A DNA stretch of 64,000 bases from Rallus limicola (Eukaryota > Chordata > Aves > Gruiformes > Rallidae), in assembly GCA_022605955.1 (NCBI GenBank), contig JAKCOZ010000040.1, positions 3,100,001-3,164,000 on the forward strand. The letters are read 5' to 3'. The notes beneath the pieces were generated by a model that was not told where the DNA came from, made no database searches, and saw only the letters and a list, made by a program, of their open reading frames with translations. The position numbers and the translations under genes were made by a program. Below are positions 25,901 to 38,842 of the stretch, one piece after another (the first letter of the stretch is position 1; every line of letters starts with the position of its first letter).

Positions 25901-28900
25901 CACAGACCCCCTCCGCCTCCAAGGACCTGTATCACGGGGAAAGGTCTGTGAGGCTGTACCCCAGGCTGTGGGGACGAGGGAACGACGGCTGCGGGGACAA
26001 TAGGAAGGGACAGTGGCTGCGGGGACGCCACTAGAGGAGGCTGTCTGGCCGCAACACACGGCCGCAGTGCCAAGGCCAGAACCCCCAGCCCCTCAGAGGG
26101 TTCTTACCTCAGAGCCGTAGGTCTGGGCTACATGGCACAGCATGAGGAAAGAGATGTCAAAGAGCAGGGCCCGAACCGGAGCACCTTTGGCTGAGGGGGA
26201 AGAAACAAAGCCCTTGGCACAGGAAGGGAGGCAGGACGGAGCTCTGTGAGCTCAGGAGCTGGGACCCTGCTTCCTCCCAGCTCCTTTCTAACCCCTGAGC
26301 ACTTGGGATCTAACAAGGGCTCCAGGGGACGAGTTGATCATTTCCCCCAACCCCATTTGCCTCTGCTCAAGCCCCCCCAGTAGCTCTGGCGTCCTGTTGG
26401 GCAGCCCCAGTCCATCCCCAGGCTCCCCCCACGCCATGGAAGGTCAGAACACTCTGTAAATTTCATCACACGCAGACAGAGTCAGAGTCCTTATCTGGGG
26501 CTGGGTGCTGACACATCACCCCTTCCAGGGAGGGAGCAAGATCTGGGGCAGGGCCAGCCCGAGGGGCCCTGGGCTGGGAGAAGGAGCAATCCCCCCACAA
26601 GCAGGTAGCACCCCGAATTCTTGGCGTGCACCCACATGCCACACATGAGGGCATCAGGTCCCTGGGAACCCAGATCCCCACTGGCACCCAGCCATCTGCC
26701 CCCGTGCTGGGCTCCCTGCTGGGCCTGGAACAATTTGGCAGCCAGACCCAGCTTAATCCATCCAGGCCCCACAGTGTCCCAGCACGTGGCAGTGGGGGGA
26801 GCACAGCTCAACCCCCCCCCCAACACGGATGCACACGCACTTACAGCCTTCTCCGGTGATGTGCTTGGTGAATTCATTCAGCCTGGAGGGGCAGAGAGCG
26901 GCAGCAGAGTGTTATCATCACATGAAATACACCCCTTCCCACCCCAAAGATGGGCAGGGGGCTGGCCCTGCCTGCAGACCCCCTCCCTGCACCCCATCCC
27001 AGCACCCAGCTCCAAAGGCACCCTCTGGCAGGGCAGGGATCAGCCACCTCCTCCCTCTGCCTCTGCTCCCCTGCAGCAGAACAGGTCTGGCAACGCTTCT
27101 CTTCCCCACACCCACTGAAGCCCGGCACTGGAGCGCGTCCTCTCGCCACAGCCGGCTTTGCAGGGCTGTGTGGGGGTGTCTGAGCAGCACAACCCCCCCC
27201 CCAGACAGACGGACGCAGCAAGGCCACGCACCCGGCTGGGCTGGCGTAGCCGGAGCCGCTTCGGGCCTCCCTGCTCTCCCTGTGTCACGCAGCCCCACGC
27301 GTGCTGGTGCCTGTTCTCTAACCAGGACACGGGTGTCTGGGGACTGGAGCATACACACACACAAGCAGCCTGGATGTGAGGCTGTGCCACTGCTTTCAGA
27401 TCCCTTCACACCCTTCAAACCAACCTGACTTGGGTTCTGTGCTCCATTCACACAGAGGGAAAGGAGAGGACGGCATGCTGCACAGCCCAGCCCTCCCAGG
27501 GCTCTGCTGGACCCAGTGCTGCAGAGACACTGAGCCACAGGCACATCCCTGGTGTAGAGTTTGGGGGGCTGCTCGCTCACCCCAGCCCCACCAATCACCA
27601 GGAATGGTGTTGTGCAGGTGGACACTCACTTGATGAACTTCCGAGCGAAGGATTTCAGCTTGCCCGTGGCCGCTGCCGCTGCCAGCAGCAAGTCCAGGCT
27701 CTTCCCAGACAGCATGTGGCCCAAGACCCCCAGCAAGCCCTCAGGGGACTTGGAGTGATCCGCATCCATGGTCTGCACACACCAGACAAAAGAAACAGAG
27801 GAAGGAAAAGTCACAGGGAATGTGAGCTACAGAGCAGCAGCAGAACTCTGACCATGGGGGCAGAGCCGATCAGCTGGGAGACCTCAGGGACTGTGGGGCA
27901 CAGCGCCGGGGCCAGCCACAGGGCGGCACCGCTGGGGCAGCACGCCAGCCACAAAACATCCCCTGGTACCCAGCAGTGAGGCAGCAGAGTGATGCAGGGG
28001 CAGTGACAGTCCCTGGGGACAGAGGGAGATGCAGGAGGATGGGCAGAGCCAGCAGGGGTCAGGCTGCTGGCACTGACAACAACTTGCTGCCTGATGGCTC
28101 CACCGGTTTCCTGGGAGGGAGGAGAGGAGCTCCTGGGCTCCATGGTAGAGTGGGAAGGCTGGGAGTGATTCCTCTGTTCCCCCATCCCGGTGCAGGGGGA
28201 GATCAGGCAACTCCTGACCACCTGCCTGGTGAAACCAGCGCTGCCCACCACAGGCTCTGGGGCTGACACCAGCTGTCCGGAGAGGAGCATGGGAAGGGGA
28301 GGACTCACCTTCAGGATGTTGGTGACCGTGGGCTCGGCCCTCAGGATGAGCCCTGGGTTGGGCTGGATGTTGGCATTCTCTGCTGATTTCAGGCACGGAG
28401 CGTGTTCTCTGTCTGCTGTCCTGGGGCACCAGCAAAGGGCAGTCAGTGAGCAGGAATTCGTCCCCATGCCTCACCCTTCCCCACATTCACAGCCACCTCC
28501 CACCCACCCCCACCATCAGCACCCCCCAAGGGAAGGCCACCACCTCAGGCCACCACCAGCTGCCACCCCAAGAGGACAGACAGACTCTACTCAATCCATC
28601 ACTGAAAGCAAAGCTCTCATCCCTCCAGGCCACAGTGTCCCAGCTGCAGGACAGCCAGCGGCATCACAGCTGGTCCTTTACACCCCCCCAACAAAGGGCA
28701 GCGAGGCGAGGTGCTCCAACCCCCCTGGATACCCAGGCTGTGGGGGGGCCATACCGTTTGTCAATCAGGTTGTTCATGTTGGCCTCTGAAAGCAGCCCCT
28801 GCTTGCTGCACTCCTGCAGGAGCAGACTGGTGCAGTCGCAGCTGGAAGAGAGGAGAGAGCTGGCTCGATGGACAGGACGGCGTTCCTGCCGCTCCAGGCA

Positions 28901-31900
28901 ACGCCACAGGGCGGGGGGGGCTCCTGGGCTGCCCTCCTGGCCCTGCTCCCACACCTCTGAGGAAGCTGCAGGGCCAAAAGCAGCTCCAGAGATCACACAG
29001 CATCACCAAGATGTGGATCAGCTGTCAGACCCTCGTTGCCTTGCTCGTTTGGCAGCAGGAATTGGATCAAAACTCTGCAGGAGCTGCCCCAGCGCCCCAC
29101 AGCGCAGCTCCTCGCAGGGAGCACGGGGTGGCTGTAGCACGGGCTGGGATCCAAGTGCCATGGGATCCAGTGCTGCAGGCCAGCCCCAGACACAGTGAGC
29201 ACTCACTTGCATCGCTGATCTGCTTTGTCAAGCAAGGGGGTGAGCTTCAGCAGGAACTCAAAGGCGCAGTTCACGTCCTCTGTGAAGTTCTGTGGCACAC
29301 AGGAGCCAAGCACTCAGCTCAGAGAACCACCTTCCCCCGCCCCCCCCCCCTACGCTGCCCTGTCCCTCAGAGGAAGGTTGTAGGGACACAGACCATTTCC
29401 CCCCACATCTGGCTAGGCACCAGCACCATCACAACAAACACAGCTTGCATGCACACACGACGTGGCTGACAGCTCCAAGTGACAGCCCTAAACTCACCTT
29501 CTCCCCTTGGGGATACTTCTTGAGTTTAACCAGGACCTGGGGGATCTGAAAGACACCAGACAGAGACATGAGGGACCCAGGCGGGTTCCATTCTGGGCTC
29601 AGGACCCCCCAGCAGCAAGGACCCATGTCAAAACCGCCTGCAACCCAGGGAAAGGAATGTTACTGGAGCAGCCTGTGCACCCAGGGGACTTTGTGACCTT
29701 GCTGCTCCCTCTGCAGGGTCCTTGAGCTGTACAGGGAGCTGCAGGGCACGGCCACCACTCGGCAGCCAGGCCGGGGACTGAGGCCGTGAAGGAGTCAGAG
29801 TGTGTGTCAGGGCTGAGATGACACAGACACCTTTGGTTTGGCACACAGAAAGGAGGTGAAGCTGGCTGCTCCACGGATCCACAGGCCCCATGGCTGCTGT
29901 GGCATCCTTCTGAGGCCAGGATTTTCCCCCACAATATCCCAGGAAAGCTAAACAAGGCAGGGTTGGGCTGCAAAGAGGCCTTGAACAGCAAAGCTGATGC
30001 TCAGTGGGTCACAAGAAGGCTGCTGTGGGCTCAGCTGGGGTGTTGGGTGGTGCCTGAGCCACACACTGTGGGAGAGGAGAACCAATCCTCTCCCAGGACT
30101 TGGTGCTCAGTGAGGCCACGGCAGCAGTGACCCCACAGTTGGGAGCACTACACTGGCAGGGGGCTGGGTACCTTCAGGAAGGTGAAGGCTGTCCACTTGA
30201 GCTCCTCCGTGCCCTCTGGAGACTCGATGAGCCCCACAAAACAGGCCTTCCAGATCTCCAGCACGAAGAGCGGGGAGGGGATGCGCTGCAGAGCACACAA
30301 ACAATAAACCCCCCAGTGCTGGCAAGGCAGCAAAGCGTCTCCCCCAACCACTGGCAGCCCCTGAATCCCCTGCCAAGGTGCTGACTGGCTCATGCTGCTC
30401 CCTGCAGCTGCACCCACCCCCTGGGATGAGCATCAGCACAGGGAGGTTGTGGCACAGAGCCGCAGCAAGACCTTGGTCACATAACCCCCAGCCACCCTGA
30501 GCAGGAGAACAAGGAGCCACTTCTGTACCTGCATCCTCTTCACCATCATCAGCTGCTCCACCAGCGGCTGGGTCTCTCCAGTGAGGTTCATGGTCCCCTC
30601 CAGTAGCACCACAGCGTGCACAGTGGGAAAGCCAGTCTTGTTCAGCTGCTCAGAGTGGACTGAGAGCATGGTGGGGATGCTGGATGGGAGATGACAGCAT
30701 TACAGCACAGGGTCACTGGAGCCTCCCAGGGATGGATCCTTGCTCCTCCTGTCCCACCCTCCCTGCCCAGCCAAGCCCCCCCCCCCAGGTCGGTGTCCTG
30801 ATCTTCCCTGGGGCAGGAGAACTTCTAGTTCTGTGCCCTGCAGAAGAGCTCTTGGGCACAGCCAAGCACCCACATCACATTTCAGGGCCCTGGGAGCCAC
30901 TCTGGGGGAATATGGCAGCTCTGGTGTGGCCAGAGGAGCTGAGGGATGGCGAGAGGCCCCAGGGCCACCAGAGGAACAAGCCCTGGGTAAGGTTCCTTTG
31001 CAACAAGTCACCACCAGCCCCATCCCACTGCTGGTGTGGAGGTCCATGCTAGGAAGGGACAGGAAGGCAGGGAGCCAGCAGGGAGGCAGGAAGCTCTAAG
31101 TACCCTATCCCATTTCACCCTCCAGGCCTTTGGAGAGCAGTATAGAGATACCTCTTGATGAGGGAGACGCAGTCATCAGCCTGGCTTCGAAGCGGGGAGT
31201 TGCTGAGGTTGTTCAGGTTCTCCCCCAGCTTGACCAGAGACTGTTCCACAGCACTCCAGGAAGCTGGGGAGGGAGTGAGGGCAGACCTTCAGCATGGGGG
31301 GGACACAGGGACAGACAGTGACATGTTGAGGCCACGCACGGTGGCTCCAAGGTCTGTGGTGGTACAGAGGGCCTGCCAAAGCTGGGGCTCCCGTCCAGGC
31401 CTCGTGGTGAGCAGAGTCAGCACACCTCTGTGAGCCCAAGCTGAGGGTCTGCATGTCAGCCAGCAGCCCCTGCTCTGGGCTGAGCCTGGCAGAGCCCCCC
31501 CAGCCAGCCACAGGCACCAACCGAAGGTGCAGGGCTGTGCCAGGCAGAGCGCAGGACCCGCCGCGCGCCCAGGAACAGCTCAAGCAGCCTTCACATTAAT
31601 TCTGCTTCTCTTCCAAAGGCAGCGCAGAGGGGAGGGGGCAGAGGGTGGCACGGAGCCAGGGAGGAGCTGGTTACAGCAACAGGGCTGGAAGATGGATGGG
31701 CTTGGAGCCACAGGGACAATGCGGCAGGAGCTGGGCAGGGGGAAGGGAGAGGTGGCAGCGACACCTCCCCAGGCCTGGCAGTGACCACGGGCACCGCGTG
31801 CCACGGGGCAGGACAGGGGCAGCAACATACACGTCTCCTCCAGCTTGGCAATGTGGATCAGGGCGCGGTTCTTGGTGCTGCTGAGCATCTTCTCCAGCCT

Positions 31901-34900
31901 CTCCAGACACATCTTGAGCTGGCTCTCAGCCGCCGCCTGCTCCAGCATCTCCTTCACCTTCTCGGCGTAGAAGGCGGCACAGCGCAAGAGCCAGTTGAGG
32001 GCACTCATCAGCGCCCGGCAGAGCCCGATGCACTCCTCTGCCTTGCCGTGGCAGCTGCAAAGGGGAAGAGAAAGGGACCTGTGCTCACCGTGGGCTGCTG
32101 GGGAAACCAAAGCACAGAAACATCAAGCTGGAGAACCCAAACCCACATCCCACACTCCCTGTCACAGATCCCAACCTGCTCAGCCCACCAGCACCCCACC
32201 CCCGCTGTGCTAGGAGAAATCAAACCTTCCCAATACAGCCTCCCCAATACAGCCTCCCCTCTGGCCACGCTACCACAGGGAAACTTTCCAAGCCTCTAAT
32301 TAAATGATCTTGCTAAGAGAGGTTCAGCACTGATCAATGCCGTGAGAGGTGAGCGCTTTCCCCTCCTGATGCTCAAATCATCGGGGCCAGAAGCTTTGAT
32401 CAAATTAAGCAGGGGATCAGATTAGGCAGGGACAGGGACAGGGACAGGGACAGGATTAAGTGGCCACTCTGCAGTTGGCCAGCAAGAGCTCCCTATCAAC
32501 ATCCCCAACTGATGCATATTCATCCCTGCTGCTCCATTCCATGTAACTGAAGAGCTGCTACCTCCAGCTTCCCCCCTCCTGCTGCTCCCCCTGCCACAGG
32601 CTCCCAGCTCCAGCCTCCCTGAAGAGGCTGTCAGGGGTTAACAGGAAGATTTCTGAGCTTTCTAAAAAAGTTTTTGTGGCCTGAATTGTCTGGACTCCCC
32701 TGGGTCTCACAACACCAACGGAAGAGCACGAAGCAAAACAAGGCAGCTGCCTGGAACGCCTGGGGCAGTGCAGGCAGGACTGTGAGCGCTGGCAGACAGG
32801 GACACAGAGCCCAGGCCCTGGGAAGCTGCAGAGGCCACACAAGAGAAACAAAACACTCTGAGGGGACAGACACCCAGGCCACAGGACTTACATCCACCCC
32901 TATCTACCTGAGCCAGGCAGGAATATCACGGGAGAGATGTTTATCCCAGAATAGGTGGGTTTCTTGCAGCTTCCCACAAAGCTGGTGGGATTTTGGACTC
33001 ACTTTGCTCTCCCCGTGCTGGCATTCATGTGGCAGCCCAGCCTGGGGCAGCTAGAGGAGGACAGCAACTCCACAGCAGGGAACCTGCCTGTCTCTGCCAG
33101 GATGAGTATCCCAAGTGTCCCGGGCTCATCCAGGCCCCAGCAGCTCCTGGCACTGCCCAGGGTACAGCCTGGGGCGGAGGCTGGAAGGGCCACACCATAC
33201 CTGAGGCGGTCACAGAACATGTCCATGATTTCCAAGAGCGACTGGACACACAGGTCCCGGGAGAAATCATCAAACTAGAGCAGGAGAACAAGGAGGGGTT
33301 TCAGATGGGGGCTCCTGGGCTCCAGCAGCTCCTAAAACCAAGCTTAACTCAGCCCCATCCCCCACAGGCTGGGCTGGGCGCTGCCGGGTGCAGGATGCTC
33401 TCCCTGGCAGCTGCCCAGCAGCCACTTGAATGAGAAGTAGGTCAGGGCTGTCTGGCGGCCGGGTCGTGCCCTCCTGGGGTCACTGGAGGCAAACCCGTCC
33501 CCGGCAGCAGGGCCACGGCTGGATTTTCTCAGCAGCATCACAAGACGGCAGCAAGGGCCTGAGCCCTGCGCTCTGCCGGCTGCCTTGACGCGGCGGTGGC
33601 TCAGAGCCAGCCCCCATGCCCACCCCCAGCTCGGCGGGGCTGGCAGCATCCACCGACAGCCCGGCTGGCCGCGGGGCCAGGAGGGTGGTGGGCAGCAGAA
33701 GGGCGGTGGGCAGCAGAAGTGTGGCTCCCCGCCTCTTCACGGAGCAGATGGGGCCACCCCGCCGTGCCGGAGCTAGCCCGCAGGTCTGCTCTGGGCCCAC
33801 GCTGCTCTGAAGGAGGAAGCCTCGGCTGTCAAGGTCAGCGCTCTGCCTGCCTTGTCGAAATGGGCAGCGATACAGCCAGGGGAATGGTGAGGAGCCTGTG
33901 CCGTTGGGAGTGCTGCACCAGCCAGCAACGTGCAGGCTCTACCCATCCCCCCCAAGATTGGTGTGGAGGGGTCCCCACCCTCGTTGGGGCTTTGCAGCAC
34001 ATTTACAGCCCATCTCTGAAGTCAGCCTGTGCCACCACATCACCACACAGCTACTAGTGCCCCCTCCTCCTGCCCTAGTAACCAAAAAGGTAGGGTGGGA
34101 GGAACACATTTTTCTTCCTTCCATTATCCTTCCTTCAGATCAGAGGTGGGGGGGCCCTGACATAGCCTCCAAGGGGCCACTGCTCCCCAAATGCCAAGCA
34201 GAGCCAGGCGCAGAGGGCTCAACCCCATCAGAGCAGCGTGGGGATGCTGAGCACCCGTGGGAAGCCAGCTGGCCGAGCAGGGTGCTGGCTGTGGTCATAC
34301 AACTCAGGTGCTGGCAGCACTCCCTACCAAGCAGCACTACTTCTCCATCGCCAGCTCCAGCACCCCACGACGCTGCCAGCACCGCCAGCCACAGAAAGCT
34401 GTGGTTTCCGGCAGCCAGGGCATGGTTTACACGCATGGTGCTGCGGGGCAGGAGCCTGCCAGGCCCCACACAATGGGAGGGATGAGGCTTTCACACCCGC
34501 AGCCACCCCCCAAAACCAGAGTGGGACCCGCCAGGCGTGGCAGCAGCCTGTCCCCAGCAGAACACAGAAGGACTTGGGCGCTAATCTGCTCTGTCTGACC
34601 GCTGCTGACTCAGCAGAGGATGTCGCTTTCCACTTGACCTATATTTGGTGAGAGCCGTGGGGAGGGACATGGATACAGTGGGAGTAAAAAGAAACCCCTC
34701 AGCCAGCACCTGCCAGAGCTGTACCTTGCTGATGGCTGTCAGGACCGTGGAATGAGACACCATCTAGGAGTGAAAAACAGAACCAAAACAAAGGCAGCAT
34801 GTCAGTGGGTGCCGTTTGCCAGCGCGGCGCTCGCTGCCGAGGCACGGCGAGGTCAGGGCACCGCCCCACCGTCCCCGCAGATGGGGCTGGGGCGCTGACC

Positions 34901-37868
34901 CGGCACAGATCCCAACAGACATTTTTAGGTGAGCGCTGGTTCCTCTGCGCTCACAAACTTCAGAGGATGTTAAACACCGTGCTCTGAAGGCGCAGAGCTC
35001 GCAGCAAGGCACTTGGGGGGATTCCCACCCCACGAGCTGCCCAGCAATGGGCAGGGGCTGTTCACAGAAACACCCCAGCTTTGGGCACGCACTGGGCCCT
35101 CCATCCCCAACCCAGGAGAGGTACAGATAGGAGATTTGGAGTTCCTCTGCACCCCAGGTTCCTTGCCCACTTGCTAATTGGGGCTGCGAGGCGACACCCA
35201 GCAGCGCCTGAGGTGCGAGGCCAGGCAGGCAGCGTCCTTACCTGGGAGCTGATAGCATATTTCAGGTAGGACAAGATGAGTGGGTTCGGTGAGGGCCCAA
35301 TCATGGCCTGCTCCAGAAGAGCCTCTGCAAGCAAAGGAGAGGGGGCAGGAGGGCCTGGGTCAGTGTGTACGCAGCACGGGGACGCATGGACACACACAAG
35401 CTTTGCCCTCATTCCACAGGAAAGGTGGCACAGCCAAGTTGTGCTAACCACAGTCACTCTGCTTCACTCTTCCCCAAAATTAACCAAATCCCACAACAAC
35501 CTACTCCTCAACAGCAAAAGCCAGTAAATAATGCAGACAGCACGAGCAGCCTCCTGCTAACTCAGCTCTCCCCAGGCACCCTGGCCCCGAAACAGTGCCT
35601 GCTGCTTTCCAAACACGTTCCCCTCCCTCCCACATCCTGCCCAGGAGGCTCTCGCATCCTTTGCCTTTTGCTCCAGCACCTGGGGCCGAGCTCCAGGCAG
35701 ACAGCCCCTCTCAGCTGGGCCCAGCCCTGCGCGTCTGGCCCTCCCTGTTGCCGGCTGCCTGCCAGCACCGACCCGTGGACGCTGGAGGGGCTCTGCCCGT
35801 CCTATCTGCTCAGCCAAGCCTTTAATTGACCATTTGAACTATGGCAGAGCACAGGAACCAACCCCCCCCCCCCGGAAAGTGAGCCCCAGGCTGCAACACG
35901 GGCTGTAAAGTAGGTCAGAGCACCCAGATGCAAGAGGGGGCAGCGGCCGTTTGGGAAGTCGTCACCCCAAAGACGAGGAGGAGCAGCAGCCGTCGTTTGG
36001 ATCCTGTCGGCGGGAGCAGGAGACTCCCTGGACCTCGCTCGAAGGCCGAGGCCTTGGCCAAAAGCATCTCAGCTTGAGGACAGAAGGCTAATGGCAGCTT
36101 TCCCCTCCCCATCTAATCAGGGAGTGTCAACACGAGCCAGCCACATGCTGCTCCCCGCTGCAGACGTGTCAGCACAGATTTGCGGGGCACCGCCGTGATC
36201 CTGGCAGCTCGTGCCAGCTCTGCCTCCCTTTGTAGCTTGAATCTGAAAGGCATGAGCTTGGGAAAGGACAACTCCAGGGCTGCAGCCAGGGAGGCAGTGG
36301 GTAGCAGAGCCACCAGGACCTTGGGAACAGCCCCCTGTGTGCCCAAGACACTCACGCTGCCCAGGATGTCAGCATCCCCCCTTCTGCAGCAGGGAAAATA
36401 GGGCCCAGCTGCCTCCCCCCCTCGCAGAGGAGCTGCCCTCCAGCAAAGCCTGGGTTAATGAGCCTTTGCCCAGCAAAGGGGCTAAGAACTGGGCAGGAGA
36501 AATCTGTTTCTAGGGAAATTGTAGGGACTGATTACATCTGGCCTTGCTTTTGGGGGTTCAAGCAGGTCCACACCAAGCTCCCCACAGGCCTCACTGCGTC
36601 TGTGAGCAGAGCAGGAGCTGGGCTAGGAACAGGCCCCAAGGAGCACCAGGGACCAGCTGGCCAGCAGCAGGGCTGGCCCTCAAGCCAACCACCCCCTGTG
36701 TCCCCCCAGTGCTGAGTTCACAGCCCTCGCTCCCCATCACACCAGCCCCCCTGAGCAAACCTGGCTGCCCCCCCTGGCACAGCCAGGCTCTACAGCTCCA
36801 GCTCACCTCCTCCAGGCCCACATCACTTCATGTGCTGACCCCACCACAAACCACAGTGGGATGGGGATAAACCCAGCCCTAGGAGCTCAGCCCTGAGGTC
36901 ATGGTTTGACAAAATCTCCCATCACAGGCCAGATATTACCAGAAAAAAAAGCACAGGTATGATGGAGGGAGTTAAAAGAGACATGTTAGATACCAGGGTG
37001 CCCCTCAGTGGGGTGCACAACGTTCTGGGGCTCTTTCTCTTTAAATCCCCCAGCACAGCCACCCTCACACAGCTCTGTTTATTTACCCAGTGCTTGCTGC
37101 ACAGGAAAAAAAAAAAAAAAAAAACACCAAACCTAGCAACAAGTTTCTATAATTGGCATAAAAGCCTGGCAAATCTTTAAACCACGGAGCTCAGCAGGCA
37201 CCAGCGCCTGGCAGGATTTGTGTCAAACGCCCTTGAATACAGACGGGAAAAGAAAGCCCTAATAAAGCAGGAGTGGGAGGAGAGCTTTGGAGCAGCACCT
37301 GGCTCCTTCACAGTGCTTTTCCCTCCCTTGGCTAGATGTGTTGATGAGGCAGAAGGATCATTATACTCTTTCAGTGGGAGAAACTGAGGCAGCTAGTGGG
37401 GACCTGCATGCAGCTGGGTGGTGAGCGGTTTTGGGGTAGAGCAGTGTGATCCCAGAGCTCTGTGTCAGCAGCACTGGTGCATGTGTCACTACAGTCAGCA
37501 GTGGTCCCAGCCTTGCCTGGGTGTCCTGCCAAGCCAGCCCTCTCCCACACGCTGATCTTCAGGCCAGCTTAACCACAGGTCCAGCTCTGGGCCAAGCAAT
37601 GGGACCACCCTGGGCAGCACCAGAGTAGACCCCCCCAAAGCAGAAAGCCCCATCTCTGCACCCCTACTCTGCCCCCAACTGCCTCCACCTCCCACAATTC
37701 CAACTCCACCTCCACCTCCCTGCCCCAACTCCTCAGACCTGCCAGGTTGAGGATGTCCCAGGTGGCTCCACGGGGGAAAAACCGCTTCATGTTTATGGCC
37801 CACTGGTAGTCGCTCCATCTCTCCTTCCAGGCCTGCAGGATGGCCTGCTTCAGGTTCACCACCTTCAT
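19994..37868 (-). CDS. MED24: Mediator complex subunit 24 (TRAP100), 25 coding exons
   Basis: Coding exons, 5' to 3' on the minus strand: 37868-37739, 35324-35242, 34763-34725, 33274-33201, 32054-31831, 31263-31152, 30679-30529, 30285-30172, 29545-29498, 29289-29207, 28841-28755, 28420-28309, 27772-27630, 26882-26845, 26190-26108, 24711-24533, 24393-24294, 23969-23794, 23703-23439, 23286-23105, 22801-22708, 22359-22260, 20578-20501, 20357-20209, 20110-19994. The sum is 2961 nt, 986 aa, close to mammalian length. The product is a nuclear Mediator tail subunit bridging activators, including nuclear receptors, to RNA polymerase II. Seen: an MKVVNLKQAILQAWKERWSD start, the GVYWFCNNLVK block, and an ATDLSLPLGRRVAAKAIAAL-type C-terminus. 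Candidate LxxLL motifs are LVALL (exon 24533-24711) and LMRLL (exon 22260-22359). The start codon lies in the second exon, after a short 5' UTR part ending at 37877. A 38-bp micro-exon (26845-26882) is the most divergent part. Confidence 0.98.
20920..20958. repeat. GTGAGY simple repeat in a MED24 intron
   Basis: Short imperfect hexamer run of GTGAGT, GTGAAT and GTGAGC units. Confidence 0.8.
24890..25062. repeat. Minisatellite in a MED24 intron, core CAGTAAGCCACTGGCCAGCC
   Basis: About six copies of a conserved 20-base core are separated by C-rich spacers of variable length (roughly 9 to 20 bases). On the minus strand each spacer is a G run. A separate C run of about 21 lies just upstream at 24808-24828. 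Variable C-run spacers point to replication-slippage growth. Confidence 0.9.
32427..32454. repeat. GGGACA hexanucleotide repeat in a MED24 intron
   Basis: About 4.5 copies of GGGACA within a locally AT-richer part of the intron between exons 32054-31831 and 33274-33201. Confidence 0.85.
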
Positions 37869-38333
37869 GGCCACGCTCTGCAAAGGGAGAGGGGCAAGTC
37901 AGGGCAGACAGGCTTTTGGGGGTGGAGGGAGGGGAGAAAGGGGGAAGGATGTGGGATATAACGGGGGGATAACAGGGGGAATGGGAGGGAAGAGAGGGAA
38001 AGGGGGGAGCAAAGGAGGAAGGAAGAAAGGGTGACAAAGATAGGGGAAGGGGGGTGAGGGGAGAAGCGGCGCAGAAGGGGGAAAGGAAAGGGGAAGCAAA
38101 GGGCTCCTGAGCCCCCCACCCGGCCCAGCAGGCCCCAAGGGCCAGGCCGCGGCTGGGCCCCGGAAGGTCCCCGGGCCAAGGAGCGGGGGAACACCCCGGG
38201 ACAAGCGCCGCACCGGAGGCTGACACCAAAACATTAACACCCCCTCCCCAACTGATGCCGCCCGTCCCCCACCTCCGCCCCGCACCGGCCGGCAATCGCT
38301 TCCCTCAACGCCTGGGCACCGCCATGACGGCAC

Positions 38334-38420
38334 CTGCCAGCAAACCGCTCGCTGATTGGCCATGGGAGAGAGGCGGCGCGCGGGGGCTTCTGGGAGATGT
38401 GGTTCGGCGTGTGGAGGAGT
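38334..38420 (-). promoter_or_regulatory. MED24: MED24 promoter and probable non-coding first exon
   Basis: The coding exon begins at an acceptor (TTTGCAG, exon edge 37877), so a 5' UTR exon is expected upstream. A CAG/GTGCC donor on the minus strand at 38334 is a candidate exon-1 end. A CCAAT box (plus ATTGG, 38355-38359) is followed at 38387-38404 by CTTCTGGGAGATGTGGTT, which resembles an inverted ZNF143/STAF element. The setting is a CpG island. Confidence 0.55.
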
Positions 38421-38811
38421 GAGAGCCGCGCGCAGGGCGCGTGCAAAGGCGGGGGGGGGGCGGGGGCGCGTGTGCAAGAGAGCGGGCGTGCGTGTGCAAG
38501 AGAGCGGGCGTGCGGGCACGAGCGCGGGGCCGGGCGCGCGGGTGGGTGCACAGAGGAGCGCGCGTGGGGACGGGCGTGCAGAGGCACGAGCGTGTGAGCC
38601 TAGGGGCGCGCGGGCGTGATGCGCGTGCACGCGCGCGGCGTGCAAACAGACGCGCGTGGGTGTCAGGGCGGAGGTGGGGGGGGGGGGGCGGGATGCGCAC
38701 GTGCAGGTGTGCAACACCGGCCTGCGCACAGGTGGGTGGGGGTGCACGCACGTGCCGGGGTGTGCCCGCGAGGAGATGCGCGGGGGGGGGGGAGGGAGGG
38801 TGTGCAGGCGC

Positions 38812-38842
<31 letters not shown>

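Noticed and set aside
19994..37868. Intronic snoRNA (SNORD124 lies in MED24 in mammals)
   Set aside because: I searched by eye for C and D boxes on the minus strand and found no pair with terminal complementarity in the introns. A covariance-model search would be decisive.
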